Positions 7,900 to 16,883 of a DNA stretch of 55,776 nucleotides are shown piece after piece. The stretch comes from JAUPVS01 sp037139495 (GTDB taxonomy: Bacteria; Patescibacteriota; Saccharimonadia; Saccharimonadales; JAUPVS01), in the NCBI GenBank assembly GCA_037139495.1, contig JBAXGG010000002.1, positions 1-55,776 of the forward strand. The letters run 5' to 3'. Every line of letters starts with the position of its first letter. Position 1 is the first letter of the stretch. The position numbers were made by a program, and so were the translations under genes. Under the pieces are notes generated by a model. That model did no database searches. It had not been told where the DNA came from and saw only the letters and a list, made by a program, of their open reading frames with translations.

Positions 7900-8946
7900 A
7901 TGAACGTACAACATGACTCACTATTAGCGCCCTATACTTCATTACATGTCGGCGGGCCAGCCAAAACCTTAATCGAGTTGACCGATGCAGACTCACTGCA
8001 GGACGCTCTATCCAAAGCATCAGCACCAATCTATGTGCTTGGTTATGGCACTAATACTCTAGTTTCTGATAAAGGAGTTGATGGTACGGTTATTATTAAT
8101 CGTGGTGACGCTATCAAACAGCTGTCACCTACCCAACTTAAAGTAACCAGCGGGGTGGCCTGGGATGACCTTGTCAAAAAAACAATTGAGCAAGGCTTGT
8201 ATGGTCTAGAGTTTACCAGTGGTATACCAGGTGGGGTCGGGGCAGCGATTGTCGGTAATATTGCCGCCTACGGGCAAAGCGTATCCGACTGCCTGCTGGG
8301 AGCGACTATTCTAGACATTACTACTGGTTCAATTACAAGCTGGGGCAAGCAAGCTTTCGAATTTAGTTATCGTTTTAGTGCCCTACAAAAACCAAAGCAC
8401 AAAAATTGTCTAATAATTGATGCGACTTTTGAACTATCGAAAGAACCGACCAGCCAACTGGAGTACGACTCAGCACTAAACATCGGTCAAAAGCTCGGGC
8501 TTGAACCAAATAGTCTAGCCGACCGACGCGCGATAATTATGGAAACCCGTGAACAATCGGGCTCATTGCTCGTGGACAATGCTACTGGCCCCTGGACAGC
8601 CGGATCATTTTTTAAGAACCCTGTGGTCAATGAAGATCAGTTGGACGCAATTATCAAGCACGAAGAAACCAATATCAGCAAGGATCAACTACTTAGGCAA
8701 AACAAAATTCACGGTGGCAGTCGTGTTAGGGTTTCGGCGGCTCATGTTCTGCTGGCAGCCGGCTTTAAGCGCGGACAGACGTGGGGGTCAGTTCGCTTTC
8801 ACCCCGATCATATATTAAAAGTTGAAAATACCGGCCGGGCCACAGCCCAAGAAATTTATGAAGTTATCCAAGAAATTATCAAAACTGTGCATGATAAGCT
8901 GGCTATCGATCTAGAGCCCGAGGTGCGCTTTTTAGGTGAATTTTAG
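7900..8946 (+). CDS. murB: UDP-N-acetylenolpyruvoylglucosamine reductase
   Basis: FAD enzyme that reduces UDP-GlcNAc-enolpyruvate to UDP-MurNAc, the second committed step of peptidoglycan synthesis. Seen: APYTSLHVGGPAKTL, the FAD-binding LGYGTNTLVSD, GLEFTSGIPGGVGAAIVGNI, the proton-donor serine in AGSFFKNP, and the catalytic glutamate in LEPEVRFLG near the C-terminus. With the ATG at 7900 it has 348 residues, the size of the E. coli-type enzyme. It ends in a 4-bp convergent overlap with glyA. The previous step, murA, is 1.3 kb downstream. Confidence 0.95.
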   Translation: MNVQHDSLLAPYTSLHVGGPAKTLIELTDADSLQDALSKASAPIYVLGYGTNTLVSDKGVDGTVIINRGDAIKQLSPTQLKVTSGVAWDDLVKKTIEQGLYGLEFTSGIPGGVGAAIVGNIAAYGQSVSDCLLGATILDITTGSITSWGKQAFEFSYRFSALQKPKHKNCLIIDATFELSKEPTSQLEYDSALNIGQKLGLEPNSLADRRAIIMETREQSGSLLVDNATGPWTAGSFFKNPVVNEDQLDAIIKHEETNISKDQLLRQNKIHGGSRVRVSAAHVLLAAGFKRGQTWGSVRFHPDHILKVENTGRATAQEIYEVIQEIIKTVHDKLAIDLEPEVRFLGEF

Positions 8947-10220
8947 CTATCGCTAGGTAGTGGGAATTTAAGAGCGAAGGTCTTAACCTCGTCTCGCAGT
9001 TTAGCTAGAACTTTAGGATCATCCCGACCATCGATAACTTGTTTCATCCAAGTCGCAATCGTTGCCATATCATCTTCTTTCAAGCCTCGTGTCGTAATAG
9101 CTGGTGTGCCTAAACGAATACCGCTAGGCCTAAAAGGCGGCAAAGGGTCATTGGCAACGGCATTTTTATTGAGGGTCAGACCAATTTCATCCAATGCCTC
9201 TTCGACTACCTTACCGTCAACTCCAAAAGCTTTATAGACATCTGCCAGCATTAAATGATTATCGGTACCGCCAGTAATCAAGCTAAAGCCTTGCTTAAGC
9301 AGCTCTTGGCTGAGCCGCTTGGCATTCAATAAAACCTGGTTAGCGTAGTCATGAAAGGCCGGTTTTAGTGCCTCGCCAAAAGCTACCGCTTTGGCAGCAA
9401 TAATGTGCTCGTGTGGCCCACCCTGCAAACCGGGGAAAACCATTCGGTCAATTAGAGTTGGTAAGTTATCCAGAGTTTTATCGACTTTTTTAAGCGGATT
9501 ACTGACTATTCCCTGGCTCAAAATCATACCACCACGCGGACCGCGCAAAGTTTTATGCGTGGTAGTGGTAATTACATGAAAACCGTAATCGAAAGGATTT
9601 TTAGCGACTTTGCCAGCAATCAGCCCGGCGATATGAGACATATCGGCCATCAACATGGCACCAACTTCGTGACCAATCGCGGCAAACTTGGCGTAATCAA
9701 GCTCGCGCGGGTAAGCACTAAAACCAGCCAAAATAATCTTTGGTTTATGCTTGAGGGCCATCTCGCGCAGTTGTTCATAATCAATCTCTCCAGTATCTAT
9801 ATTCTTCATGCCATACCTGACGAAGTTATATTGGCGCGACAAGACTGTCACAGGATGTCCATGAGTTAGGTGGCCGCCATGACTAAGGTCCATCGCCAGC
9901 ACAGTATCGCCGGGTTCAAGCCAAGCATGATAGACAGCCTCGTTAGCCTGAGCACCAGAATGCGGCTGAACGTTAGCGTGAGCACAGCCAAAAAGTTCTT
10001 TGGCTCGATCAATTGCAAGCTGTTCAACTTTGTCGGTATTTTCTTGGCCACCATAATAACGTTTGCCAGGGTAGCCCTCAGAATATTTGTTAGTAAACAC
10101 GCTGCCCATTGTAGTTAGAATGTCTCGACTAACGTAATTTTCGGACGGTATTAACTCTAATCCCTCGCGTTGGCGTTTTTCTTCGGCTTCAATCAGTCTA
10201 GCTACCACTTGGTCTTGCAT
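8943..10220 (-). CDS. glyA: Serine hydroxymethyltransferase
   Basis: PLP enzyme that interconverts serine and glycine while loading tetrahydrofolate with a one-carbon unit. The frame is open to 10337, but the family N-terminus and a TACAAT 6 nt upstream place the ATG at 10220, giving 425 residues. Motifs: ELIPSENYVS, the YSEGYPGKRYYGG loop, DMSHIAGL, and the PLP lysine in TTTTHKTLRGPRGG. It is divergent from murA and works with folA/folC. Confidence 0.97.
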   Translation of the reverse strand: MQDQVVARLIEAEEKRQREGLELIPSENYVSRDILTTMGSVFTNKYSEGYPGKRYYGGQENTDKVEQLAIDRAKELFGCAHANVQPHSGAQANEAVYHAWLEPGDTVLAMDLSHGGHLTHGHPVTVLSRQYNFVRYGMKNIDTGEIDYEQLREMALKHKPKIILAGFSAYPRELDYAKFAAIGHEVGAMLMADMSHIAGLIAGKVAKNPFDYGFHVITTTTHKTLRGPRGGMILSQGIVSNPLKKVDKTLDNLPTLIDRMVFPGLQGGPHEHIIAAKAVAFGEALKPAFHDYANQVLLNAKRLSQELLKQGFSLITGGTDNHLMLADVYKAFGVDGKVVEEALDEIGLTLNKNAVANDPLPPFRPSGIRLGTPAITTRGLKEDDMATIATWMKQVIDGRDDPKVLAKLRDEVKTFALKFPLPSDS

Positions 10221-10226
10221 CCTTTT

Positions 10227-10232
10227 ATTGTA
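10227..10232 (-). promoter_or_regulatory. -10 box for glyA
   Basis: TACAAT on the minus strand ends 6 nt before the ATG at 10220. The intervening AAAAGG could alternatively act as a weak Shine-Dalgarno sequence, but it abuts the start. Confidence 0.55.
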
Positions 10233-10272
10233 GCAGACTGTAAAAAGGGGTTTTAAAATACCTCGGGCGGTA

Positions 10273-10278
10273 TATAAT
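10273..10278 (+). promoter_or_regulatory. -10 box for the XRE-murA gene
   Basis: TATAAT ends 8 nt before the ATG at 10287. Confidence 0.6.
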
Positions 10279-10286
10279 AGTCGAAT

Positions 10287-11810
10287 ATGCCCAATAGTAA
10301 TGAAAAGATCGGTCAACTTATTTACCAGATACGGCAAGAACGTGGCCTGACCCAGGCAGAGTTCGCTCGCCGCCTGAGTACTAGCCAGTCAGCAGTCAAC
10401 CGCATCGAACACGGCAAACAAAATCTTAGCCTAGAAACCTTGGGTCGTATCAGCGACGTGCTCCAGAAACCATTAATCAGCATTAACCAGGGCGCAATTA
10501 ACCTTCAGATTGAAGGCGGTCAAGAACTCAGAGGGGAGATAACTATTAAAACTAGTAAAAATGCTGCTGTCGCCCTAATTTGTGCCAGCTTGTTGAATAA
10601 AGGTACCACCAAACTAAAAAATGTTGCTCGCATAGAGGAGGTCAACCGACTAATCGAGGTATTAGTTAGTATTGGGGTCAACGTTCGTCGGTTACCGGGC
10701 AATGAGCTTGAAATAAAACCGCCAGCTGTTTTTAACCTCGATAATATGGATAAGGATGCTGCACGCAAAACACGAAGTGTAATTATGTTTATCGGTCCCC
10801 TGATGCATGCCATGAAAGATTTCAAGATTCCATATGCTGGTGGCTGCGAATTAGGTCGTCGTACTGTCCTCCCGCATCTCTATGGTTTACAAGAATTTGG
10901 TGTCGAAGTAATTACCAAAACGGGTCATTATCATGTCACCGTTAATAAGCATTTACCGAGACGTTCAGTTGTTCTGTACGAATCAGGCGATACTACCACT
11001 GAGAATCTACTCATGGCGGCCGCCTTAACTGAAGGTGAAACCGTCATTAAGATGGCCAGTGCTAACTATATGGTTCAGGACTTATGTTTCTACCTACAAA
11101 AATTAGGTGTCAGGATAGCCGGTATCGGCAGCAGTACCTTGCGCGTCCAAGGACTTAAAGAAATAAAGAAGAATGTCTCCTATGCTCCAAGCGAAGACCC
11201 AGTCGAAGCCATGACTTTCGTAGCAGCTGCCGTAACTACAAACTCCGCCATAACTATCAAACGAGTGCCGATTGAATTTATGGAACTCGAGTTACTTAAA
11301 CTAGAGAAAATGGGTCTTGAATACAGTGAATCGAAAACCTATAAAGCCGAAAACGGCCAAACGGATTTGGTAGACTTAAAAATCAAGAAACACAACGGCA
11401 AATTAGTGGCACCTACTGATAAAATTCACCCCAACATCTTCCCAGGATTAAACATCGACCATCTACCTTACTTTGTACCAATCGCTGCCGTCGCCAAAGG
11501 TCGCACTCTGATCCATGACTGGGTGTACGAAGACAGAGCCTTGATGTATACCGAAATGAAAAAAATCGGCGTTAAGGTTGAACTAGCCGACCCGCACCGC
11601 GTTTTCATTGAAGGCCCAACTCGTTTTAAAGCCGCCGACCTAGTTTGCCCAAGCGGTATCCGCCCCGCCGTTATGATTCTGATTGGCATGCTAGCCGCTT
11701 CGGGCACATCTCTGCTCCGTAATGTTTATACTATCAACCGTGGTTACGAAGATTTGGCTGAACGCCTAAACTCACTTGGAGCCAAAATAACGGTTATGCA
11801 CGAGCTTTAG
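10287..11810 (+). CDS. murA: MurA with N-terminal XRE helix-turn-helix domain
   Basis: UDP-GlcNAc 1-carboxyvinyltransferase, the first step of peptidoglycan synthesis, fused behind a DNA-binding domain. Residues about 7-62 form a complete XRE/Cro HTH (IRQERGLTQAEFARRLSTS, then RIEHGKQNLS). MurA proper follows from about residue 70. Its catalytic landmarks are present: K91-N92 in KTSKNAAVA, the active cysteine C187 in AGGCELG, and the aspartate in GLNIDHLPYF. The fused length is 507 residues, against about 420 for MurA alone. The -10 box at 10273 and the continuous frame argue that this is one protein. The HTH might autoregulate or sense substrate, which is an inference. Confidence 0.95.
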   Translation: MPNSNEKIGQLIYQIRQERGLTQAEFARRLSTSQSAVNRIEHGKQNLSLETLGRISDVLQKPLISINQGAINLQIEGGQELRGEITIKTSKNAAVALICASLLNKGTTKLKNVARIEEVNRLIEVLVSIGVNVRRLPGNELEIKPPAVFNLDNMDKDAARKTRSVIMFIGPLMHAMKDFKIPYAGGCELGRRTVLPHLYGLQEFGVEVITKTGHYHVTVNKHLPRRSVVLYESGDTTTENLLMAAALTEGETVIKMASANYMVQDLCFYLQKLGVRIAGIGSSTLRVQGLKEIKKNVSYAPSEDPVEAMTFVAAAVTTNSAITIKRVPIEFMELELLKLEKMGLEYSESKTYKAENGQTDLVDLKIKKHNGKLVAPTDKIHPNIFPGLNIDHLPYFVPIAAVAKGRTLIHDWVYEDRALMYTEMKKIGVKVELADPHRVFIEGPTRFKAADLVCPSGIRPAVMILIGMLAASGTSLLRNVYTINRGYEDLAERLNSLGAKITVMHEL

Positions 11811-11823
11811 GTTTTAGGGAAAT

Positions 11824-11847
11824 AAAAAAGACTCCTTTATGAAGTCT
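11824..11847 (-). terminator. Terminator after the tRNA-Gly/Arg/His cluster
   Basis: On the minus strand AGACT, a nine-base loop, AGTCT and then a T run lie 8 bp beyond the CCA of tRNA-His. Confidence 0.6.
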
Positions 11848-11855
11848 GAAGTATA

Positions 11856-11933
11856 TGGGGCGAGCTATGGGGATCGAACCCACGACCTCCGGAACCACAA
11901 CCCGGCGCTCTAACCAACTGAGCTAAGCCCGCC
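11856..11933 (-). tRNA. tRNA-His (anticodon GTG)
   Basis: Cloverleaf with the extra 5' G (position -1) opposite C73, diagnostic for tRNA-His. The anticodon arm is CCGGG-TTGTGGT-TCCGG. CCA is encoded at 11856-11858. It is third in the minus-strand order Gly, Arg, His. Confidence 0.95.
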
Positions 11934-11993
11934 ATAACTCGATAATTATATCTGTTAAAGTACCCTTAAGCAAGCATGCCTAAGAAGTGGTTT

Positions 11994-12070
11994 TGGTGCC
12001 CCGGGTAGGACTTGAACCTACGACCTTGAGCTTAGAAGTCTCCTGCTCTATCCAGCTGAGCTACCGGGGC
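11994..12070 (-). tRNA. tRNA-Arg (anticodon TCT) with imperfect anticodon stem
   Basis: Acceptor GCCCCGG/CCGGGGC, D stem GCTC/GAGC, T stem GTAGG/CCTAC and an encoded CCA are all regular. The anticodon arm reads GGAGA-CTTCTAA-GCTCA: only the middle three pairs form, with G-A at 27-43 and A-G at 31-39. The anticodon TCT reads AGA/AGG. Confidence 0.88.
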
Positions 12071-12081
12071 CTAACAAATTG

Positions 12082-12156
12082 TGGTGCGGGATACCGGAGT
12101 CGAACCGGTGTCCAAAGTTTGGAAAACTTTTATATTAACCGCTATACGAATCCCGC
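12082..12156 (-). tRNA. tRNA-Gly (anticodon TCC)
   Basis: Acceptor GCGGGAT/ATCCCGC, anticodon arm AAAGT-TTTCCAA-ACTTT, T arm CCGG-TTCGACT-CCGG, CCA encoded. Confidence 0.95.
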
Positions 12157-12189
12157 ACGCTGGACAATATTATAACAGAGATGGTTTAT

Positions 12190-14613
12190 TTATTGCCGGT
12201 CATCCAGCGTGGCTTGTAGTTCAGGTGCATCAAGCTGCATCGTCTGGCCCGGAATAACAGTTCCAGCTAAGAGACGTTGGGCGACAACGTTTTCGACGGA
12301 GCGTTGAACGGTCCGGCGTAATGGGCGTGCTCCTAATCTTGGGTCGTAACCCTTGTCGACAAGCAAATCTTTGGCCGCATCAGTCAGGCTAACCGTAATT
12401 TTACGTCCGGCCAACCCCTTATTAATACTCGCCATAAGTAGACCGACTACTTGTTTCAATTCTTGTTTGGTCAATGGTCTAAAAAGAATAATCTCATCGA
12501 ATCGGTTAAGGAACTCGGGGCGAAAAATATTATCGTTAATTAATTCGTTAACGAATGCTTCTTCGAATTGCTCAAGTTGCTGGCCAGCCTCAATGTGAGC
12601 CCGAATTTTGTCAGCACCGGCGTTGCTGGTAGCGATAATAATTGAATCCCTGAAGCTAATTGGTTTGTTTTGAGCGTCGCGCAGGGTGCCTTCGTCCAGT
12701 AATTGGAGCAGTAAATTTAGCACGTTCGGATGAGCTTTTTCTATTTCGTCGAGTAAGACTACGCTAAAAGGTTGCTTAGCAATCTGCGCACAAAGGCTAT
12801 ACGGATCATTTGCGCCAGCGGTTAACAATCGATTGGTGTCATCGGCGTGTGAAAATTCGTTAAGATCAATCCGGACAATCCGATCTTCGCCACCGAAGTA
12901 AACATCGGCCAGTGCCTTAGAAAGTTCGGTCTTACCAACGCCAGTCGGTCCCAAGAAAAGGAAAGTACCTATCGGTTTCTTTTCGTTTCCGACGCCTGTG
13001 CGAGCCCGCCTTAAAGCATCACTGACTAACTTAACGGCTCTAGACTGATTAATCATCCTCTCGTGAATCCTACTTTCTAGGTTTATTAAAGTGTCCTTTT
13101 CCTCAAAGCTGCTGGCGGTTTGAACTTTAATATCAAAAGATTTCTCGATAGCTTGCTGAACCGACTTAACCGTAACAAAATGTTTTTGCTCCGGGAAACC
13201 AGCCGCAGCATCAATCAGCTTTAGTGCTTTACCGGGGAATGCCTGTTCGTGAATGTAGCGTTCGGATAACTTATATGCCTCCTCTATAGCCTGACGCATC
13301 AATACAATCTGGTGCTTCCCTTCGATTAAAAGAGTCTGGTCTTCGATGATTTGAACAGTTTCATTGAAGTTAAGCGGGTTGACTACCACTCGATTAAGCG
13401 ACTGTACCAGGCCGGGATTTGTTTGAGCCAGTCGTAGCCATTCCTGATTATCCAAAGCAATAATAATCTTCAGAGCACCACCCTCTAATACTGGTAAAAG
13501 AATATTAGATAAATCAACCGAACCAGTACCCTCTCTCAGGAATAGCTGAGCCTCGTCCAAAAACAAAATCACGTTTTTAGCCTGGATAGCTTCGTTGAAT
13601 ATATGAATTAGTAACTCCTCTAGTTGACCCCGGCCTTGAGAGTTGGCAATTAAATGAGCGGCGTCTAGCTCAATTACCTGCTGATAGCGCAAAGTTTCTG
13701 GAACACTCTTAGGGTCTTGTAGTAATCGTTGCGCGATCGTATAGACCAAGGTTGTCTTACCGACACCAACTTCACCGACTAGCGTAGCGTTGCGACGTCC
13801 AGGCTGACCGAGCAAATGAATAATTTGATCTATTGTAGGGAGTCGACTGTCGACTGGTCGCCTTAGGATGCCACCACTCTGGATACTGTTAGTAATGTTA
13901 AATCCGACGTGGTTTAAAACTGGTGCCCAGCCGAAACTTAAATCACGACCGATCCCACCGTAATGGCGTCTTTCGCGATGTCGATCGCGCATCATTTTAA
14001 TGTGATGACGCCAACCAACGCCAGACAATATATCACCAGCGTCTAGTTCGAGCTGGGCTAATTGTTGTTCGTGATCTGGGTTAGATAATATTAGCGCTGC
14101 TACCAAAACCGTCGAATCAACAAGATCGCTGTTTGTTTTTTGGAGTACGCTCAATGCTTGCTGCCATACTGCGTCGGTGTGCGTCGGGTCATCTGATGTT
14201 AGCTGCTGCATAATATCTGGACCGATAGCAAAGCGTGAAGCAAAAAAGTAACCACCCTGCTCTTTAGCAACCAAATTAGCCAAATCCTGCGGCGACATAC
14301 CGGTTCGTAATTTGGATAATAACCGTCGGCTAAGAATATCTGTTATATCATTAATTTGGCTTGCCGAGCCAGGAGTTAAATCTTTAAGTTCGCCATAATA
14401 CCAGAATAACGGGATGGCTAACGTACCACTGAACGCAAACAGTAAGTGAGCGAGCATTTGGTGCTGGATAAAAACACCCCACACCCAGCCTAGCAAGTTC
14501 AGTAACAGGAACGTCCACAGTACCATCCGGAAGACTTTGTTATCAAAGGGTGCAGCAAAGCGCGACTTTTTGGCACGTGGGCTCTGTAGATTACAAACTA
14601 CCCCTGTGTTCAT
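12190..14613 (-). CDS. Membrane-anchored ClpB/ClpC-like AAA+ ATPase
   Basis: An 807-residue product with two membrane segments near the N-terminus (about 28-75), a Clp-type N-terminal region (about 90-210) and two AAA+ modules. Module 1 has Walker A GEVGVGKTT and Walker B ILFLDEAQLF. Module 2 has Walker A GPTGVGKTE, Walker B VVLLDEIEKAHP, sensor TSNAG and the ClpB-type C-terminal DPRLGARPLRRTVQR. I see no IGL/IGF loop for ClpP binding and no ClpB middle coiled coil of normal length between the modules. It therefore probably threads or remodels proteins at the membrane, which is an inference. It overlaps by 4 bp the small membrane protein upstream and is presumably made with it. Confidence 0.88.
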   Translation of the reverse strand: MNTGVVCNLQSPRAKKSRFAAPFDNKVFRMVLWTFLLLNLLGWVWGVFIQHQMLAHLLFAFSGTLAIPLFWYYGELKDLTPGSASQINDITDILSRRLLSKLRTGMSPQDLANLVAKEQGGYFFASRFAIGPDIMQQLTSDDPTHTDAVWQQALSVLQKTNSDLVDSTVLVAALILSNPDHEQQLAQLELDAGDILSGVGWRHHIKMMRDRHRERRHYGGIGRDLSFGWAPVLNHVGFNITNSIQSGGILRRPVDSRLPTIDQIIHLLGQPGRRNATLVGEVGVGKTTLVYTIAQRLLQDPKSVPETLRYQQVIELDAAHLIANSQGRGQLEELLIHIFNEAIQAKNVILFLDEAQLFLREGTGSVDLSNILLPVLEGGALKIIIALDNQEWLRLAQTNPGLVQSLNRVVVNPLNFNETVQIIEDQTLLIEGKHQIVLMRQAIEEAYKLSERYIHEQAFPGKALKLIDAAAGFPEQKHFVTVKSVQQAIEKSFDIKVQTASSFEEKDTLINLESRIHERMINQSRAVKLVSDALRRARTGVGNEKKPIGTFLFLGPTGVGKTELSKALADVYFGGEDRIVRIDLNEFSHADDTNRLLTAGANDPYSLCAQIAKQPFSVVLLDEIEKAHPNVLNLLLQLLDEGTLRDAQNKPISFRDSIIIATSNAGADKIRAHIEAGQQLEQFEEAFVNELINDNIFRPEFLNRFDEIILFRPLTKQELKQVVGLLMASINKGLAGRKITVSLTDAAKDLLVDKGYDPRLGARPLRRTVQRSVENVVAQRLLAGTVIPGQTMQLDAPELQATLDDRQ

Positions 14614-14984
14614 CGTCCGACCCCAAAAATCATCATTAGCAAGCTAACTGGCAATGCGAATGGTGCTAGAGGCCACAAGGCAACAAAAAACATTCCACTA
14701 ATCAAGACAGCTAGGCTGGCTAGCGCTCCTGTTAGAATAATAAAACTACGAGCAAAAAAACCAACAAACCGTGAGATGACATTATCGAAAAAAACATGGA
14801 TTCTGACATCTATCGGTCCACCCGGTTTGCTATAAGTCTGCTTAAAGGGAGCGAGCCAAGTTTTAATTAGAGCGGTGATTGAAAATGTTTCGTTACACCA
14901 TTGCAGTCGCTCGACGACGGCTCGATTCGTCGCCCATTGCCAACCAGCGCCGTACCACCAGCGCAGACTTAACCATATGACCAT
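14610..14984 (-). CDS. Small membrane protein paired with the AAA+ ATPase
   Basis: The longest frame begins at a GTG (15020), but a TACAAT at 14992 falls 7 nt before the ATG at 14984, which is preferred (124 residues). The product has a Trp-rich N-terminal segment, a soluble middle and two strong hydrophobic segments near the C-terminus (about 72-118). Its ATGA overlap with the AAA+ gene suggests a complex. No family is recognised. Confidence 0.75.
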   Translation of the reverse strand: MVIWLSLRWWYGAGWQWATNRAVVERLQWCNETFSITALIKTWLAPFKQTYSKPGGPIDVRIHVFFDNVISRFVGFFARSFIILTGALASLAVLISGMFFVALWPLAPFALPVSLLMMIFGVGR

Positions 14985-14991
14985 AAGCAGT

Positions 14992-14997
14992 ATTGTA
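14992..14997 (-). promoter_or_regulatory. -10 box for the AAA+ operon
   Basis: TACAAT on the minus strand ends 7 nt before the ATG at 14984. Confidence 0.5.
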
Positions 14998-15027
14998 TCA
15001 GATAGCGCCAGATGACACACTTCTTGA

Positions 15028-15033
15028 TATAAT
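15028..15033 (+). promoter_or_regulatory. -10 box for the P-type ATPase gene
   Basis: TATAAT ends 8 nt before the ATG at 15042. It supports that ATG over the in-frame TTG at 15036. Confidence 0.6.
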
Positions 15034-15041
15034 CATTGAAT

Positions 15042-16883
15042 ATGCATAAAATTATCAATTTTTTCAAACAGTACAGACAGCTAGGTTTAGTGCTCATCGC
15101 TATCTCGGTGGCGTTTATACTAGCCCTAACTGATCAGACTAAACTTTCTAACCTAGTACTCGGTATTACCGCTGCCATATCAGTGTTACCACTGCTATGG
15201 GGTATGGTCCAAGACATTAGAGATGGACAGTACGGGGTAGACATCTTGGCAGCTACAGCAATTATTGCCTCGGTCGCTCTAGGCGAATACTGGGCCGGTA
15301 TCGTTATTGTCTTTATGCTAACGGGCGGAGCGGCGTTGGAAGATTATGCCGAACATAGAGCCAAGACAGAACTTGATGCACTTCTTAAACGGGCCCCAAA
15401 AAAGGCACATCTGCTTAAGGGGACACAAGTTGTAGAAATTTTAGCTAGCAACGTTAAGGTTAATGACAGGCTACTTATTAAACCAGGCGAACTAATTCCG
15501 GTCGACTCCATAATTCTAGAAGGCCATACTAGTCTGGATGAATCCAGCTTAACTGGCGAAAGCTTGCCGACCGAAAAAACTGTTGGCGATGAAATCCTGA
15601 GTGGCGCCGTTAACCTCGACGGTGTAATTACTGTTAGAGCCCTGCGGGTGGCAGCCGATAGTCAATATGAAATGATTATTAAGTTGGTGAAGAATGCTAG
15701 CAGTAATCAGTCACCTTTTGTTCGTTTGGCCGATCGCTACAGTATTCCTTTCACGATTATTGCCTACGTAATAGCTATTAGTGTCTGGGTAGTCTCTGGT
15801 GATGCCATTCGCTTTTTAGAAGTTATTGTCGTTGCTACGCCTTGCCCGCTGCTTTTAGGAGCACCGATTGCCTTAATATCCGGCATGACCCGAGCCGCTA
15901 AACATGGAATTATTGTTAAAAATGGCTCCAGTATGGAGCGACTGGCCGAAGTTAAAACTGTCGCTTTCGATAAGACTGGTACCTTAACTATTGGTAAGCC
16001 AGTCGTCGAACGGGTTGAGGCCTTTGGAAAATTTGATAAAGAAACTGTCCTGCGCGCAGCCGCCAGCTTAGAGCATAACTCTAACCATATTTTGGCTAAA
16101 GCAATTGTCGATGAGGCTGTTAAAACCCATATAAAACTAGTTAAAATCAAAAGTCTGCGCGAAGAAGCTGGCTACGGTCTAGCCGGCATCATAAACCGTC
16201 AGGAAGTCCTTATCGGCAAGGCCGCTCTACTAATTAAGTCCAACATTGATGTGCCCAAAAAATACCAAGACGCTGCCGCTACCACTGCCCTGGTGGCAAT
16301 CGACGGACAATTGGCTGGCGTCATTGAGTTTACTGATGAATTAAGAGTGGAATCAAAAGGAACACTCAAACGTCTACGTGATGCCGGTGTTCGCCATATT
16401 TTGATGGTAACTGGCGATAACCAGGCTAGCGCCAATGCCATTGCCAAAAAGGTTGGTCTTATTGAAGTAATGGCGAATTGCCTACCAGTCGACAAGCTAA
16501 ATACCATCGAAGCTTTGCCGAACCGTCCAGTTGCCTTTGTTGGTGACGGCGTTAATGACGCTCCAGTATTAACAGCTGCCGATGTTGGCATCGCTCTAGG
16601 CGCCCGTGGCTCAGCTGCAGCCAGTGAATCCGCCGATGTGGTGATTATGCTCGACGACCTAGGTAGAGTCGCTACAGCCATCGAGATTGCCAAATACACC
16701 TTCTTTATAGCTAAACAAAGTATCCTGATTGGAATCTTTATAAGTATTGGGTTGATGCTAGTCTTTGCCACAGGAAGATTCAAACCAATCTACGGTGCGG
16801 CCCTGCAAGAAGTGGTTGATGTAGCAGTAATCTTTAATGCCCTACGAGCTCACGGCTCCTGGCGCAAAGACAACCTCGCCTAA
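15042..16883 (+). CDS. Heavy-metal translocating P-type ATPase (P1B)
   Basis: A 613-residue metal pump without an N-terminal metal-binding domain. Seen: actuator SLTGESLPTEK, phosphorylation site DKTGTLT, hinge GDGVNDAPVL, and membrane motif ATPCPLLLGAP. The transport motif is therefore TPCP rather than CPC. The nucleotide-binding HP pair is SNHILAKAI: the His is kept and the Pro is lost. These features resemble an actinobacterial-type P1B subgroup of uncertain ion specificity. It converges with the kinase-like gene downstream with a 4-bp overlap. Confidence 0.9.
   Translation: MHKIINFFKQYRQLGLVLIAISVAFILALTDQTKLSNLVLGITAAISVLPLLWGMVQDIRDGQYGVDILAATAIIASVALGEYWAGIVIVFMLTGGAALEDYAEHRAKTELDALLKRAPKKAHLLKGTQVVEILASNVKVNDRLLIKPGELIPVDSIILEGHTSLDESSLTGESLPTEKTVGDEILSGAVNLDGVITVRALRVAADSQYEMIIKLVKNASSNQSPFVRLADRYSIPFTIIAYVIAISVWVVSGDAIRFLEVIVVATPCPLLLGAPIALISGMTRAAKHGIIVKNGSSMERLAEVKTVAFDKTGTLTIGKPVVERVEAFGKFDKETVLRAAASLEHNSNHILAKAIVDEAVKTHIKLVKIKSLREEAGYGLAGIINRQEVLIGKAALLIKSNIDVPKKYQDAAATTALVAIDGQLAGVIEFTDELRVESKGTLKRLRDAGVRHILMVTGDNQASANAIAKKVGLIEVMANCLPVDKLNTIEALPNRPVAFVGDGVNDAPVLTAADVGIALGARGSAAASESADVVIMLDDLGRVATAIEIAKYTFFIAKQSILIGIFISIGLMLVFATGRFKPIYGAALQEVVDVAVIFNALRAHGSWRKDNLA

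Noticed and set aside
11987..12175. A 62-codon + strand open frame
   Set aside because: It runs through tRNA-Arg and tRNA-Gly on the opposite strand. The peptide is antisense tRNA sequence.
15764..16783. Long minus-strand frames inside the P-type ATPase gene
   Set aside because: They are antisense to conserved ATPase motifs and rich in Ser, Thr and Pro, as expected of shadow frames.
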